DNA from: Apibacter muscae
GTDB taxonomy: Bacteria; Bacteroidota; Bacteroidia; Flavobacteriales; Weeksellaceae
Reading direction: 5' to 3'
DNA: 64,000 nt
Assembly: GCF_007845635.1 (NCBI RefSeq)
Contig: NZ_SELG01000038.1
Location: 1-64,000 of the forward strand
This document shows positions 45,269 through 56,985 of this stretch, in pieces. A program made the translations under genes and the position numbers. The first letter of the stretch is position 1, and each line of letters opens with the position of its first letter. The notes below the pieces were generated by a model. The model saw only the letters and a list, made by a program, of their open reading frames with translations. It did no database searches and was not told the DNA's origin.

Positions 45269-47590
45269 TTAATTAAGAATTTTAAGTTTAGCAAATTTCA
45301 ATAAAAGTTTTTTTTCTCCTTCATTCTCAAAGTCAATTAAAGCTTTCGCATTTTCGGGATCTCCTTCTATGGATTTAACAATTCCTTTGCCAAATCGATC
45401 GTGAAGTACATGATCTCCTAATTTTAAATCTGAGAGTGATCCTCCAACAGGATGGGTTAACTTAGCATTAGATATAGGTTTCAAATTTTGTGGAGATCTT
45501 GGAGGTTCTTGTTTATTTTGATATTTAGGGTTTGGTCCTTTCGGATATCGTGGTGAAAAATCGCCATCAAAAAGATCCGAATCTAAACCTGAACGATTTT
45601 TAGTAGAACCTTTAAATTCAATATTTAATATTTCTAAATGTTTATTATTAATTTCCTCTAAAAATCGGCTCGGTTCCCCATCCACAATTTTACCCCATCT
45701 AAACCGAGTAGTTGCATAGGTAAAATAAGCTTTCTTTTCGGCACGAGTAAGTGCAACGTAAAACAATCTTCTCTCTTCTTCTAATTCTTGTCTTGTATTT
45801 AAAGACATTTGGGAAGGGAATAGGTTTTCTTCCAAACCTACAATAAAAACCACTGGAAATTCTAGTCCTTTCGCTAAATGTATGGTCATAAGGGATACTT
45901 TATCATCTTCTTCATTGCCATTATCAAGATCAGAAGCCAAGGCTATATTTTCCAGAAAATAATTTAAACTAGGGTCTCCATCTTCCAATTGTCTTTGCTC
46001 ATCAACAAAGCCCTGCAAACTATTCATTAACTCTTGTACGTTTTCTACTCGAGATATACCTTCGGGAGTATCGTCTTCCTTCAATGTTTTAAGAATCCCA
46101 GATGTTATAGCCACCTTCATTGCCACTTCGTAAACATCTTCAGTTTTTAGTAAAACTTGAAAACTTTTAATCATCGTCCAAAAATTGGCTAGTTTTTCAA
46201 TGGTTGGTTTGTTTAAACCTATGGCTTGTCCCAGCAACTCAATGTTTTCAAGAATTTCGTTAATTGATTGGTCTTGTTGATCGGCGCCTACTATTAATTT
46301 ATTTAAAGTAGTATTTCCTATGCCCCTTGCAGGGTAATTAATTATTCTTAGTAAAGCTTCTTGGTCTCTAGGATTAACTAATACTCTGAGGTATGCAAGT
46401 AAATCTTTTATTTCTTTTCTTTGGTAAAAGGATAAGCCACCATAGACTTGATAAGCGATATTTTTTTTTCTTAATGCTTCTTCAATTGCTCTAGATTGAG
46501 CATTGGTACGATAAAGAATAGCGAAATCTTTATTTCTTTTTTGTTGAGTAAGTTTTAAATTAAAAATTTCCGCGGCTACATAATTTGCTTCATCTGCATC
46601 AGAAAGAGCTCTGTATAAAGGTATTTTATCACCTTCATTATTTTGTGTCCAAACATTTTTTTCAAGTTGATCTCTATTTTTAGCGATTACTTCATTGGCT
46701 GCCTCTACAATAATTTGGGTGGATCGGTAATTTTGTTCCAAGGGGATTATTTTCGCATCTGAATAATCTTTCTGAAAATCTAATATATTTCTGATATTGG
46801 CTCCTCTAAAGGCATATATGGATTGAGCGTCATCTCCAACAACACAAATATTCTCAAAACGTGAAGCCAGAGCCTTAACTATAAGGTACTGGGAGTGATT
46901 GGTATCTTGGTACTCATCCACCATAATATATCTAAATCTATCTTGGTATTTTGCTAGCACTTCAGGAAACCTAGTTAGTAACTCATTGGTTCTAAGTAGT
47001 AAATCATCAAAATCCATGGCTCCGGATTTAAAACATCGTTCCACGTACGCTTTATAGATTTCACCTATTTTGGGTTTCATCGCTGCTTGATCTGCCTCGA
47101 TTAATTCGGGGTTATTGAAGTATGCACGAACCGTAATTAAATTATTTTTATAACTGGAAATTCTCCCTAGAACCTGTTTAGGTTTATAAATGTCAGAGTC
47201 CAGTTGCATCTCTGAAATTAATTTTTTAATTACGTTTACACTGTCTTGAGAGTCATAGATAGTAAAGTTAGATGGAAAACCTAGTTTATGAGCCTCTGCA
47301 CGTAAAATTCTAGCAAAAACGGAATGAAAAGTACCCATCCATAAATTCTTAGCCTCTGTTCCTCCTATTAGAGAAGAAATTCTTTCTTTCATTTCTCTTG
47401 CCGCCTTATTCGTAAAGGTTAATGCCAATATATTAAAAGAATCAATTCCTTTTTCTATTAGATGAGCAATTCTATAAGTTAAAACTCTAGTTTTTCCAGA
47501 ACCGGCACCTGCAATAATCATTAATGGACCTTCTGTGGTGCTAACTGCTTGTTTTTGAATCTCGTTTAAATCTTTAAATAAGTCTTTCAT
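45269..47590 (-). CDS. UvrD/PcrA-type DNA helicase
   Basis: A 773-aa superfamily 1A helicase unwinding DNA in repair and replication restart. Walker A GAGSGKT is at residues 28-34, DEYQDTNHSQY is Walker B, GDDAQSIYAFRGA is motif III, and EEERRLFYVALTRAEKK is motif VI. The C-terminal end has the LKLGDHVLHDRFGKGIV module that in PcrA binds RNA polymerase. The start is only a few bases after the candidate promoter. Confidence 0.93.
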   Translation of the reverse strand: MKDLFKDLNEIQKQAVSTTEGPLMIIAGAGSGKTRVLTYRIAHLIEKGIDSFNILALTFTNKAAREMKERISSLIGGTEAKNLWMGTFHSVFARILRAEAHKLGFPSNFTIYDSQDSVNVIKKLISEMQLDSDIYKPKQVLGRISSYKNNLITVRAYFNNPELIEADQAAMKPKIGEIYKAYVERCFKSGAMDFDDLLLRTNELLTRFPEVLAKYQDRFRYIMVDEYQDTNHSQYLIVKALASRFENICVVGDDAQSIYAFRGANIRNILDFQKDYSDAKIIPLEQNYRSTQIIVEAANEVIAKNRDQLEKNVWTQNNEGDKIPLYRALSDADEANYVAAEIFNLKLTQQKRNKDFAILYRTNAQSRAIEEALRKKNIAYQVYGGLSFYQRKEIKDLLAYLRVLVNPRDQEALLRIINYPARGIGNTTLNKLIVGADQQDQSINEILENIELLGQAIGLNKPTIEKLANFWTMIKSFQVLLKTEDVYEVAMKVAITSGILKTLKEDDTPEGISRVENVQELMNSLQGFVDEQRQLEDGDPSLNYFLENIALASDLDNGNEEDDKVSLMTIHLAKGLEFPVVFIVGLEENLFPSQMSLNTRQELEEERRLFYVALTRAEKKAYFTYATTRFRWGKIVDGEPSRFLEEINNKHLEILNIEFKGSTKNRSGLDSDLFDGDFSPRYPKGPNPKYQNKQEPPRSPQNLKPISNAKLTHPVGGSLSDLKLGDHVLHDRFGKGIVKSIEGDPENAKALIDFENEGEKKLLLKFAKLKILN

Positions 47591-47598
47591 ACCAATTC

Positions 47599-47606
47599 AA
47601 AGGTAA
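47599..47606 (-). promoter_or_regulatory. -7 element very close to the uvrD/pcrA start
   Basis: The minus strand reads TACCTTTG, an exact match. It lies just 8 bp upstream of the ATG, so the transcript would have almost no leader. No TTTG -33 box is obvious, which leaves doubt. Confidence 0.4.
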
Positions 47607-47881
47607 TAAAATTACTTTAGTAGTTAAATTTTTAAATATAATCTAAAATTAATAATCAAATTATATATTGTATAATTCAAGATTATTAATAGTACAATAC
47701 AACAAATTCATTTAGGGTTATTTAGAAAATAATTCATTTGCGATCATTAGTTGCTTGCATACCATATAATTATAGCTTTTAAGAAACTTATTCAATTAAA
47801 TAACTTGAAAAACTTTAACTATTGTAATTTATAAAAATATTAACTTTACGGGCTGTAAAATATAATTAAAATAAAATAAAT

Positions 47882-49177
47882 ATGCCTAAAGACAGTAAAT
47901 TAAAAGAAGAAGCTTTATTATATCATAGTTCTAAACCGGAAGGTAAAATAGAGGTTATACCTACAAAGCCCCATTCTACACAAAAAGATTTAGCATTGGC
48001 TTATTCCCCTGGGGTAGCAGAACCATGCTTGGCTATAAATAAAAATCCTATTGATTCGTATAAATATACAGGTAAAGGAAATTTAGTAGCTGTTATTTCA
48101 AACGGTACAGCGGTTTTAGGCTTAGGGAATATAGGTCCTGATGCTTCTAAGCCCGTGATGGAAGGCAAAGGGCTTCTATTCAAAATTTTTGCAGGGATTA
48201 ATGTTTTTGACATTGAGGTTGACGAAAAAGATCCGGAAAAATTTATACAAGTGGTAAAAGCTATTGCACCTACCTTTGGTGGTATAAATTTAGAAGATAT
48301 TAAAGCTCCGGAGGCTTTTGAGATTGAAAGAAGGTTAAAGGCAGAATTAAGAATACCTGTGATGCATGATGATCAGCATGGTACAGCAATAATATCTGCT
48401 GCCGCATTATTAAATGCTTTAGAAATATCAGGAAAAAAGATTTCAGAAGTTAAAATTGTTGTTAGTGGGGCAGGGGCTGCAGCCATCTCATGTACTAGAC
48501 TATACAAGGCCTTAGGAGCAAGTGCAGAAAATATATTAATGTGCGATAGTAAAGGAGTGATCTATAAAGGTAGAACAGATTTAAATGAAGAAAAACTTGA
48601 ATTTGCTGTAGAAACCTCTGATAGAACTTTAGAAGATGCTATGAAAGGTAGCGATGTATTTATGGGGCTTTCTAAAGGCAATATAGTATCTCCAGAAATG
48701 CTACTTTCTATGAATGGCCATCCCATAGTTTTTGCAATGGCTAATCCAGATCCAGAGATTGACTATAATTTAGCCATTGAAACTAGAAATGATGTGATTA
48801 TGGCCACCGGTAGAAGTGATTATCCTAATCAAGTGAATAATGTATTAGGTTTTCCATATATTTTTAGAGGAGCTTTAGACGTTCATGCAACAGATATAAA
48901 TCAAGAAATGCAATTAGCAGCTGTAAGAGCATTGGCTGAATTAGCTAAAGAACCTGTACCTGAGGATGTAAAACAAGCGTATAACATTCAAGATCTTAAA
49001 TTTGGAAAAGATTATATAATACCAAAACCTTTTGATAAACGATTAATTACTAAAGTTTCCATGGCTGTAGCAAAAGCAGCTATTGAAAGTGGAGTATCAA
49101 GAAAAGCAATTTCGGATTGGAAGGCTTATGAAAAAGAACTTGAAGAAAGATTAAACATCACTCCTAAAAATTCTTAA
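47882..49177 (+). CDS. Malic enzyme
   Basis: A 431-aa enzyme that oxidatively decarboxylates malate to pyruvate, giving NADPH or NADH. The N-terminal domain has [17 protein letters not shown] and [18 protein letters not shown]; the Rossmann part has [16 protein letters not shown], and MHDDQHGTA contributes metal and substrate binding. It ends where the family core does and lacks the phosphotransacetylase domain fused to many Bacteroidota and E. coli MaeB enzymes. Cofactor preference cannot be read with certainty. Confidence 0.9.
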   Translation: MPKDSKLKEEALLYHSSKPEGKIEVIPTKPHSTQKDLALAYSPGVAEPCLAINKNPIDSYKYTGKGNLVAVISNGTAVLGLGNIGPDASKPVMEGKGLLFKIFAGINVFDIEVDEKDPEKFIQVVKAIAPTFGGINLEDIKAPEAFEIERRLKAELRIPVMHDDQHGTAIISAAALLNALEISGKKISEVKIVVSGAGAAAISCTRLYKALGASAENILMCDSKGVIYKGRTDLNEEKLEFAVETSDRTLEDAMKGSDVFMGLSKGNIVSPEMLLSMNGHPIVFAMANPDPEIDYNLAIETRNDVIMATGRSDYPNQVNNVLGFPYIFRGALDVHATDINQEMQLAAVRALAELAKEPVPEDVKQAYNIQDLKFGKDYIIPKPFDKRLITKVSMAVAKAAIESGVSRKAISDWKAYEKELEERLNITPKNS

Positions 49178-49278
49178 TTTAAAATCACGTATAAAACAAA
49201 GAATTTTTTATAATTGTAAATTCCTTGTAATTCTTTAGTGAAAAATTATACTTATTTTCGCATAAAGATATTAATTTT

Positions 49279-49860
49279 ATGATAACTCATTTATCAGGGA
49301 ATGTATACGAATTATCCCCCTCTAGTGTAGTCATTGACTGCAATGGAGTGGGATATTTTGCTACTATAAGTCTGCAAACGTACACTGCTTTACAAAATCA
49401 AAGCAAAGTACATTTATATATACAGGAAATAGTTAGAGAAGATGCTTACTTGTTGTATGGATTTTCAACTAAAGCAGAAAGAGAATTATTTAACCTACTT
49501 ATAAGTGTAAATGGATTAGGACCAGCCTCAGCTATTATGATGCTATCATCCATGTCCTCCTCAGAAATAGCTTCTGCTATTTCCAATGGCAATAACTTAG
49601 CTTTACAAAAGATTAAGGGGATTGGTGCTAAAACAGCTCAAAGAATAATATTAGATTTAAGAGATAAAATCATCCATTTAGATTATTCAGACAGCTTAGA
49701 AAAAGTATCAGGCAATAAAACTAAAATTGAAGCGTTAAATGCACTAGAAGTATTAGGTATATCCAAAAAAATATCTGAAAAATTAATGGATAAAATTTTA
49801 GATAGTAACCCTGATATTGATTTAGAAGACCTTATTAAACAAACTTTGAAAAATTTATAA
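49279..49860 (+). CDS. ruvA: Holliday junction DNA helicase subunit RuvA
   Basis: A 193-aa protein that binds Holliday junctions and recruits the RuvB motor. The N-terminal OB fold (about 1-62) is followed by two helix-hairpin-helix motifs, LLISVNGLGPASAIMML and LQKIKGIGAKTAQRIILDL, and a short C-terminal domain III for RuvB contact. Length is normal. It is followed after 12 bp by sprA, an order found across flavobacteria. Confidence 0.95.
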   Translation: MITHLSGNVYELSPSSVVIDCNGVGYFATISLQTYTALQNQSKVHLYIQEIVREDAYLLYGFSTKAERELFNLLISVNGLGPASAIMMLSSMSSSEIASAISNGNNLALQKIKGIGAKTAQRIILDLRDKIIHLDYSDSLEKVSGNKTKIEALNALEVLGISKKISEKLMDKILDSNPDIDLEDLIKQTLKNL

Positions 49861-49872
49861 ACAGAGAATACT

Positions 49873-52800
49873 TTGAAGAAAATTCATTATTGCCTATTTT
49901 TTTTTATTTTTCTTTCCTTAGGAATAAATTTCCTTTGGTCGCAAGAAAATAATGACAAATCAATCTCCGATCAAGATCAAAGCTTGAAACTTGAAGATCC
50001 TATTAATTATGAAGCTTATTACGATTATAAAACGGGGGGATATATACTGTACCCTAAAGTAGGTGGTGTAGTTGTGGGTACGCCTATAACTATGACGTCA
50101 GATGAATATACTCAATATGTCATTCAAAAAAAATTAGACGATTATTATAAAGATCGTACCCGACAACAAGATGAAATTGGTAGAGCACAAAAAGAAAATA
50201 GAAAATCTGAAAATAAATCTTTTATTCCACAATTAACAGTAAGATCTAAATTATTTGAAAAAATTTTTGGCGGTAATAAAATTGAATTAAGACCTTCTGG
50301 ATATGCGTCTTTTGATTTGGGGATTTTATACCAAAAAATTGAGAACCCACAATTATTACCTCAAAATAGACAGAATTTCACGATTGACATTAAACAAAGA
50401 ATACAATTAAGTTTACAGGGAAGTGTAGGGAATAATGTTCACCTAGGAGTTAATTACGATACACAAGCAGGGTTTGATTTTGAAAATAGAATAAATTTGG
50501 CTTGGAAACCAGGAGGAATCAATGGAGGAGAGGATAATATTGTTAGAAATATTGAATTTGGAAATGTAAGTATGCCCTTAAGCACAAGTTTAATTACAGG
50601 TGCTCAATCCCTTTTCGGGGTTAAAGGTGAATTTCAATTTGGTAACACATCATTGACCACGGTTTTTTCAGAACAGCAATCGGAAGCTAGAAATATTACT
50701 GTACAAGGCGGAGGTATTATTAATACATTTAATATTAAAGTTTTGGATTATGAAGAAAATCAACATTACTTTTTAACCCATTACTTTAGAAACCAATACG
50801 ATAAATCTTTAGAGAATTATCCAGTAATAGGTTCTACTATAGATATTACCAGAATGGAAGTTTGGAGAATAGATTTAGGAAATTCTAATCTTCAAGAACA
50901 ACATCCTATATTAGCACTTAGGGATTTGGGAGAATCGAATTCTCTAATGGAAATGCCAGATAACTCCAATCAAGGCGTTTATACTTCCATAACAGCACTT
51001 GGCAATTCTATTAGAGATGTATCCACCGTTTACAATGCTGTAAATGGAGTAGCTCTTCCAGACTATCAAGGAAATTTAGTCAATTATGCTAGCGGAGAAA
51101 ATTTTGTAACTAACCGTAGAGTAAAAAAATTAGCAGAATCAGAATTTACCTACGATAAACAGTTAGGATATATATCATTAAATCAAAAACTGAATAACGA
51201 TCAACTTTTAGCAGTAGCATTTCAATATACAGACTCTAGGACACCGGGTAAAATTTATAAGGTTGGAGAATTTTCAACAGAACAGTCCGGCGTATTAGTG
51301 GTTAAATTATTAAAACCGAATCAAGTAGTTTCTACCCAGTCTCCCATGTGGGATTTGATGATGAAAAATATTTATTCTTTGGAGGCAAATCAAATTACTC
51401 CGGAAGATTTTAGACTAAATGTCCATTTTAAAGATCCATCACAAGGAAAAATTAATTATATACCAGATCCTAAGGTTCAAAACCAAACCCTTATACATTT
51501 ATTAAATTGGGATCGATTAAATCAAAATAACGATTTAACACCCAATGGTATAGGGGATGGAATTTTTGATTATGTTGAAGGAATAACCATTAATTCAGAA
51601 AAAGGCAAGCTAATTTTTACAAAGATTGAACCCTTTGGGAATTATTTGCAAAGTAAATCTGTCGCTTCTCAATACGTTTTTAAAGAATTATATTCAAATT
51701 TAAAAAACAGTGCAGTTGTAACAGCAAATCCATTAGCAAACCGATATACCATTGAAGGACAGTTTAAAGGAACTATTGGAAGCGGAATTTCCTTAGGTGC
51801 CTTTAATGTTCCAAGAGGCTCTGTGACCGTAACCGCTAACGGTCAAACATTGGCTGAAGGAGCAGATTATGTGGTGGATTATCAGATGGGTACTGTAACT
51901 ATTATTAATGAAACTTATAAAAATTCTGGAGTCCCGATTAATATAAGCCTTGAAAATCAATATGCCTTTAATCTTCAGAAAAAAAGGTTTATGGGGTTGA
52001 ATGTAGAGCATAAATTCAGTGAAGAATTATTGGTAGGTGCAACCTACCTAAATTATAAGGAGAGACCATTAACATCTAAAGTGCAATATGGTTCAGAGCC
52101 AGTGAACAATTCCATGGTTGGTTTAAATTTAATGTTTAATAAGGAAATGCCTTTTCTAACCAAATTGGCAAATTTATTTCCGGGTGTTAAAACAGAAGCC
52201 AAATCAAATTTAAGTTTAAAAGTGGAAGGGGCAGCATTACTACCGGGAGAAAATTCAACCATAGGAGATCAATCTTACATAGATGATTTTGAAACTACCT
52301 CGTCAAAGATAAGTTTAAAAGATCCCGCTTACTGGGGTATAGCTAGTAAGCCAGAATTGTATGGAGAATTTAGCCCTGCCTTGATGAATGATATTAGAAA
52401 TGGAGATGGAAGAGCTTTAACAAGTTGGTATAATATTGATCCTAGATTTTATGGAGTAGGAGGAGGACAACCCAAAGGTATTAATACCGATGCACTCTCA
52501 CTACACCTACAAAGAAGAGTAAGTTACAGGGAGATATTTACAAATAGAGATTATATTGCAGGAAATGAAACCTACTTAAATACATTTGATATTTCCTTTT
52601 ATCCACAACAAAGAGGACCTTATAATTATAATCCTTCCGAATTGGGAGCTTTTACCAATTATGAAACTAGATGGGGGGGATTAATGAGACCTATAACCGT
52701 AACCAACTTTATAGAGTCGAATATAGAATACCTTGAATTTTGGATGATGGACCCTTATGCAGATAGCAAGTTTCCAGAATCAAATCCATTGGGTGACCAT

Positions 52801-55800
52801 CCAGAATTATTGATACATTTAGGAAATGTATCTGAGGATGTATTGAAAGATGGATACATGTTTTACGAAAATGGTATTGTAGAGGATGAAAGTCAGTTAA
52901 CTTATTCTAAACTTGGAAGACAGCCCAAAAATTATCCCCTACTTTATACTTTTGACACAGAAGGAGAAGCCAGAAGGAGACAGGATGTAGGGTATGATGG
53001 TTTGATGAGTAGTGAAGAAGCTGCATTTTATGAAAGTATTGGAGTTGATATCGGAGATTATGCCAATTATATCAATCCAATAACAAATTTATTAGACCCA
53101 GCCGCAGATGATTTTGTATTTTATTTGGATAGTAATTGGGATTCAGCCGCTGATGGTAAATCGATTATTGAACGTTATAGATATTATAGAAATTTAGAAA
53201 ATAATTCACCCTCAAATTCAGTAGACGCAGCAACGGCTATTCCAGATTCTGAAGACTTGAATAGGGATTTTAATTTAGATGAAACAGAAGACTATAACCA
53301 ATATAAACTAAGTTTGACCAATTCTGATTTAAGGGATCCAAACAATAAATACATTGCAGATAAAAAAGTTTGGGAATCAACTTTACCTAACGGAAAAAAA
53401 GGAGTTAATACATGGTATTTAGTTCGAATTCCAGTTTCAGATTTTGGTTCTACCGGTAGGGAAGAAATTTTAAACAATGTACGTTACATAAGAATGATGA
53501 TGAAAGGGTTTACAAATACTGCAACCCTACGTTTTGCAACTTTGGATTTGGTTAGAAGTGATTGGAGGTTATACGACAGAGATATCTCAGATCTTAGTGG
53601 AGCTTCGGGAGAGGCAAATCAAGAAGGAACTATTTCCGCAGCACCAATTGATAATGTAATTATAAGTTCCGTAAATCTTGAAGAAAATTCAACAGCCAGA
53701 CCACCTTATGTGATGCCTCCTGGTGTGAATAGAGAAGTACTTGGTAGTATAACAGGAACTCAAATGCAAAATGAAGCATCTTTAAAATTACAAGTTAAAA
53801 ATTTACAAGAATCTGAACCAAGAGGAATTTATAAGAATGTTTCATTAGACATGAGACGTTATAAAATGTTAAAAATGTATGTTCATGCCGAAGATATGTT
53901 AAATACTTCAAGTAACATCTATGACAAAGACACCAAGTTCTTTATAAGACTTGGAAGTGATTTGTCTGACAACTACTATGAATATGAAATTTCTCTTAAA
54001 TATACGCCAGCCTCATCAAGTGCCAATCCGTTGGAAATTTGGCCAATAGAGAATACCATAGAGCTAGCTTTAAGTGATTTAGTAGCGGCAAAAAGTGAGA
54101 AAGATAAATTATATCCTTACAATAGTAATATAAGATACAGAAGTACCATTACAGGAGAAGATAATAAAATTATTTATGTGAAAGGTAGACCTTCTGTAGG
54201 TCAAATATCCTCTATTATGATGGGGGTAAGAAGCACCTCTGGAGGTAGTAAGAATGTTATTTTATGGTTGAATGAGCTACGGTTGACAGATATTGACAAT
54301 GAAGGAGGGTATGCAGCCAATGCTAGTTTAATGTTCAATCTGGCAGATTTTGCACAAGTTTCTGCTACTGGAACTTACCAATCTGTAGGATTTGGAGCAC
54401 TAGATAGTAAACCCAGTGAAAGAAGCCAAGACGAAACTAAGCAATACATGGTGAATGCTTCTGTGAATGTAGATAAAATGTTACCAGAAAAATGGGGGTT
54501 AAAAATACCGGTAAGTGTTAGTATAGCAGAAACCTATATTGAACCTAAATACAATCCTTTGGATAACGATGTAGAATTAAAAAATGATCCTCGCAAAAAT
54601 GAACTAAAAAAAATTGTAGGTACTTACTCAACTCAAAGAAATGTATCTGTAACTAATTTAAGAAAAGAAAAAGTAAACAGATCCAAATCAAAGTTCTATG
54701 ATATTGAAAATTTCGCACTTTCATTTTCCTATTCTGTAGATTATAGAAGAGACATTTATACTTCTTATTACATAAATAAAGATTTACAAGCCTCATTAAA
54801 CTATAATTTCACACCTAAAGGAAAATATTACCAACCATTTAAAAAATTAGCAATAGTACAAGACACAAGCAGGTTTGCAAAATATTTAAAATTACTAAAA
54901 GAGACCAATTTCAACCCTATTCCTGTTAGAGTTTCCTTCAGAACAGATATAGCCAGAACCTATAATGAATTCCAATATCGAGATATAAACGCCTATTTAA
55001 ATGGAAGTTCCAACAATTATCAGCCAAGTTTTGCTAATAACTTTCTTTTTGGCTGGCAATACAATATAGGTTTCAATTTAACTAAATCCTTAAAAATTGA
55101 TTATTCATCAGCCACGCGAACAATTTTAGATGAAATGGGAGGAGGAATGCCCGATCAGAACATGATTTGGAACAATATATTAAATTCAGGCAGACCCATC
55201 AATTACAATCAAAAGTTACAAGTAAACTATAAAGTTCCCATTCATTTACTTCCTTATATGGATTTTACATCTTTAGAAGTGGGGTATACAGGTCAGTACG
55301 ATTGGCAGACTGGTTCTACCGCTTATCTTGAATATGACCTAAATAATGCAGATCCAAGAAAAAGAAGTTTAGGAAATACTGCACAAAATGCACAAACCAT
55401 AAATATTATGGGAAGTGTAGATTTTAACAAATTTTATAATTATTTCCCGGCATATAAATCTTTTGAGGAAAGAAAAAGAAAAAGACAATCAGAAATAGAC
55501 TCCCTAAATAACGTTTATACAACTAACTTTTCACTAAAGAAGCCAAAGCCTTTTAGGTCTTATAAATTAAAAAATAAATATAAACCTACCGATTATTTGT
55601 GGATGATAGCTGGTGGATTTAAAAGAGGCCAAGTTCAAGTGAATGAAAATAGGGGAACAATTTTACCTGGATTATTATCTTCGCCTAATTTCTTTGGAGT
55701 AGGTAGCTATGCCGGATCTACGAATGGACCTACTTTTGGGTTTTTATTCGGTTCTCAATTTGATTTAAGAAATAAAGCAGTAACAGAGGGATGGGTTTCT

Positions 55801-56952
55801 CTCAATGAATATATGACAAACCCATATGTTAGGACTGAAAATTCTCAGATTACCGCTAATCTGCAATTGGAGCCCATCAATCGTTTACAGATTGATTTAA
55901 ATATCATGAGAAATCATCAAAAGACTCTATCCCAATCAGGTTATAATTTAGTAGATCCAATTACGGGGCAAAGATTAAATACTTACGAATCGCAATCAGC
56001 TATGTTTAGCTCCACCATAATTTCAATATCAACCGCATTTAAATCATCAGACTACGTATATAATAAGATGATTGAAAACTCAAAAATTATTTCCGGAAGA
56101 GTAGCTGCCTCTCAAGGTAGACCAATGATAGATTCAAATAATGATGGTTATATTGACGGTTACGGACTCTCAAATTCAGCGGTATTAATGCCATCCTTTG
56201 TATCTGCTTTTACAGGTAAAAATCCTAATCAACAAGGCTTAGGTTATAAAAGAGGAGGAATACCGGTTCCTAACTGGGCATTGTCTTATGGTGGATTAAA
56301 AAATATACCGTTTATAAACTATTGGTTCCAAGAATTTAGAATTAATCATTCTTATATTTCAAACTATACGATTAACGGAGTTCAAACCAATCCAGATTAT
56401 TATGCTAATCAATCGGTGTCAGCTGGAACAAATATCTCAAATTTATATAATTACTATAATTATGGCACAGTAGTCATGTCTGAAGGATTTAGTCCTTTAA
56501 TTGGATTTGACGTTACTATGAGAAACAACATACAGATTAGATTATCTTACAATAAGGATAGAATTTTCTCATTAGGACTAACTAACTATACTTTACAAGA
56601 AGACTACGGAAATGAAGTTGTATTTGGTTTAGGATATATAGTTAAGAACCTTAAACTAAATATGAGATATAGAGGAAACACTAAATCTATTGTTGGAGAT
56701 TTAAATATACGAGGAGATATTTCTTTAAGAGATAATAAAACGGTAGTAAGACGTATTTTAGATGAAGATTCGCAAATTACTGGAGGACAAAATTTAGTAT
56801 CAATTAAATTTTCGACGGATTATAACTTTACTAAAAACTTTAATTTAAAATTCTTCTATGAACAAATGATTACTAAATATAAGATATCTACTGCTTACCC
56901 ACTTTCAACTATAAGGGCAGGGTTGAGTGCGACCTTTACATTTGGAAATTAA
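49873..56952 (+). CDS. sprA: SprA, type IX secretion outer-membrane translocon
   Basis: A 2359-aa protein forming the huge beta-barrel pore of the type IX secretion system, essential for export of cargo with C-terminal sorting signals and for gliding in motile flavobacteria. The start is a TTG; a signal peptide follows (hydrophobic residues about 6-23, ending near WSQ). Length matches SprA of flavobacteria (about 2,300-2,450). Early landmarks are NYEAYYDYKTGGYILYPKVG and IPQLTVRSKLFEKIFGGNKI; the end is beta-rich with a terminal aromatic strand. No frameshift. Short minus-strand frames inside it are shadows. Confidence 0.95.
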   Translation: MKKIHYCLFFFIFLSLGINFLWSQENNDKSISDQDQSLKLEDPINYEAYYDYKTGGYILYPKVGGVVVGTPITMTSDEYTQYVIQKKLDDYYKDRTRQQDEIGRAQKENRKSENKSFIPQLTVRSKLFEKIFGGNKIELRPSGYASFDLGILYQKIENPQLLPQNRQNFTIDIKQRIQLSLQGSVGNNVHLGVNYDTQAGFDFENRINLAWKPGGINGGEDNIVRNIEFGNVSMPLSTSLITGAQSLFGVKGEFQFGNTSLTTVFSEQQSEARNITVQGGGIINTFNIKVLDYEENQHYFLTHYFRNQYDKSLENYPVIGSTIDITRMEVWRIDLGNSNLQEQHPILALRDLGESNSLMEMPDNSNQGVYTSITALGNSIRDVSTVYNAVNGVALPDYQGNLVNYASGENFVTNRRVKKLAESEFTYDKQLGYISLNQKLNNDQLLAVAFQYTDSRTPGKIYKVGEFSTEQSGVLVVKLLKPNQVVSTQSPMWDLMMKNIYSLEANQITPEDFRLNVHFKDPSQGKINYIPDPKVQNQTLIHLLNWDRLNQNNDLTPNGIGDGIFDYVEGITINSEKGKLIFTKIEPFGNYLQSKSVASQYVFKELYSNLKNSAVVTANPLANRYTIEGQFKGTIGSGISLGAFNVPRGSVTVTANGQTLAEGADYVVDYQMGTVTIINETYKNSGVPINISLENQYAFNLQKKRFMGLNVEHKFSEELLVGATYLNYKERPLTSKVQYGSEPVNNSMVGLNLMFNKEMPFLTKLANLFPGVKTEAKSNLSLKVEGAALLPGENSTIGDQSYIDDFETTSSKISLKDPAYWGIASKPELYGEFSPALMNDIRNGDGRALTSWYNIDPRFYGVGGGQPKGINTDALSLHLQRRVSYREIFTNRDYIAGNETYLNTFDISFYPQQRGPYNYNPSELGAFTNYETRWGGLMRPITVTNFIESNIEYLEFWMMDPYADSKFPESNPLGDHPELLIHLGNVSEDVLKDGYMFYENGIVEDESQLTYSKLGRQPKNYPLLYTFDTEGEARRRQDVGYDGLMSSEEAAFYESIGVDIGDYANYINPITNLLDPAADDFVFYLDSNWDSAADGKSIIERYRYYRNLENNSPSNSVDAATAIPDSEDLNRDFNLDETEDYNQYKLSLTNSDLRDPNNKYIADKKVWESTLPNGKKGVNTWYLVRIPVSDFGSTGREEILNNVRYIRMMMKGFTNTATLRFATLDLVRSDWRLYDRDISDLSGASGEANQEGTISAAPIDNVIISSVNLEENSTARPPYVMPPGVNREVLGSITGTQMQNEASLKLQVKNLQESEPRGIYKNVSLDMRRYKMLKMYVHAEDMLNTSSNIYDKDTKFFIRLGSDLSDNYYEYEISLKYTPASSSANPLEIWPIENTIELALSDLVAAKSEKDKLYPYNSNIRYRSTITGEDNKIIYVKGRPSVGQISSIMMGVRSTSGGSKNVILWLNELRLTDIDNEGGYAANASLMFNLADFAQVSATGTYQSVGFGALDSKPSERSQDETKQYMVNASVNVDKMLPEKWGLKIPVSVSIAETYIEPKYNPLDNDVELKNDPRKNELKKIVGTYSTQRNVSVTNLRKEKVNRSKSKFYDIENFALSFSYSVDYRRDIYTSYYINKDLQASLNYNFTPKGKYYQPFKKLAIVQDTSRFAKYLKLLKETNFNPIPVRVSFRTDIARTYNEFQYRDINAYLNGSSNNYQPSFANNFLFGWQYNIGFNLTKSLKIDYSSATRTILDEMGGGMPDQNMIWNNILNSGRPINYNQKLQVNYKVPIHLLPYMDFTSLEVGYTGQYDWQTGSTAYLEYDLNNADPRKRSLGNTAQNAQTINIMGSVDFNKFYNYFPAYKSFEERKRKRQSEIDSLNNVYTTNFSLKKPKPFRSYKLKNKYKPTDYLWMIAGGFKRGQVQVNENRGTILPGLLSSPNFFGVGSYAGSTNGPTFGFLFGSQFDLRNKAVTEGWVSLNEYMTNPYVRTENSQITANLQLEPINRLQIDLNIMRNHQKTLSQSGYNLVDPITGQRLNTYESQSAMFSSTIISISTAFKSSDYVYNKMIENSKIISGRVAASQGRPMIDSNNDGYIDGYGLSNSAVLMPSFVSAFTGKNPNQQGLGYKRGGIPVPNWALSYGGLKNIPFINYWFQEFRINHSYISNYTINGVQTNPDYYANQSVSAGTNISNLYNYYNYGTVVMSEGFSPLIGFDVTMRNNIQIRLSYNKDRIFSLGLTNYTLQEDYGNEVVFGLGYIVKNLKLNMRYRGNTKSIVGDLNIRGDISLRDNKTVVRRILDEDSQITGGQNLVSIKFSTDYNFTKNFNLKFFYEQMITKYKISTAYPLSTIRAGLSATFTFGN

Positions 56953-56985
56953 CTATATTTGTAAATCATCTAAAAATAAGAAAAA

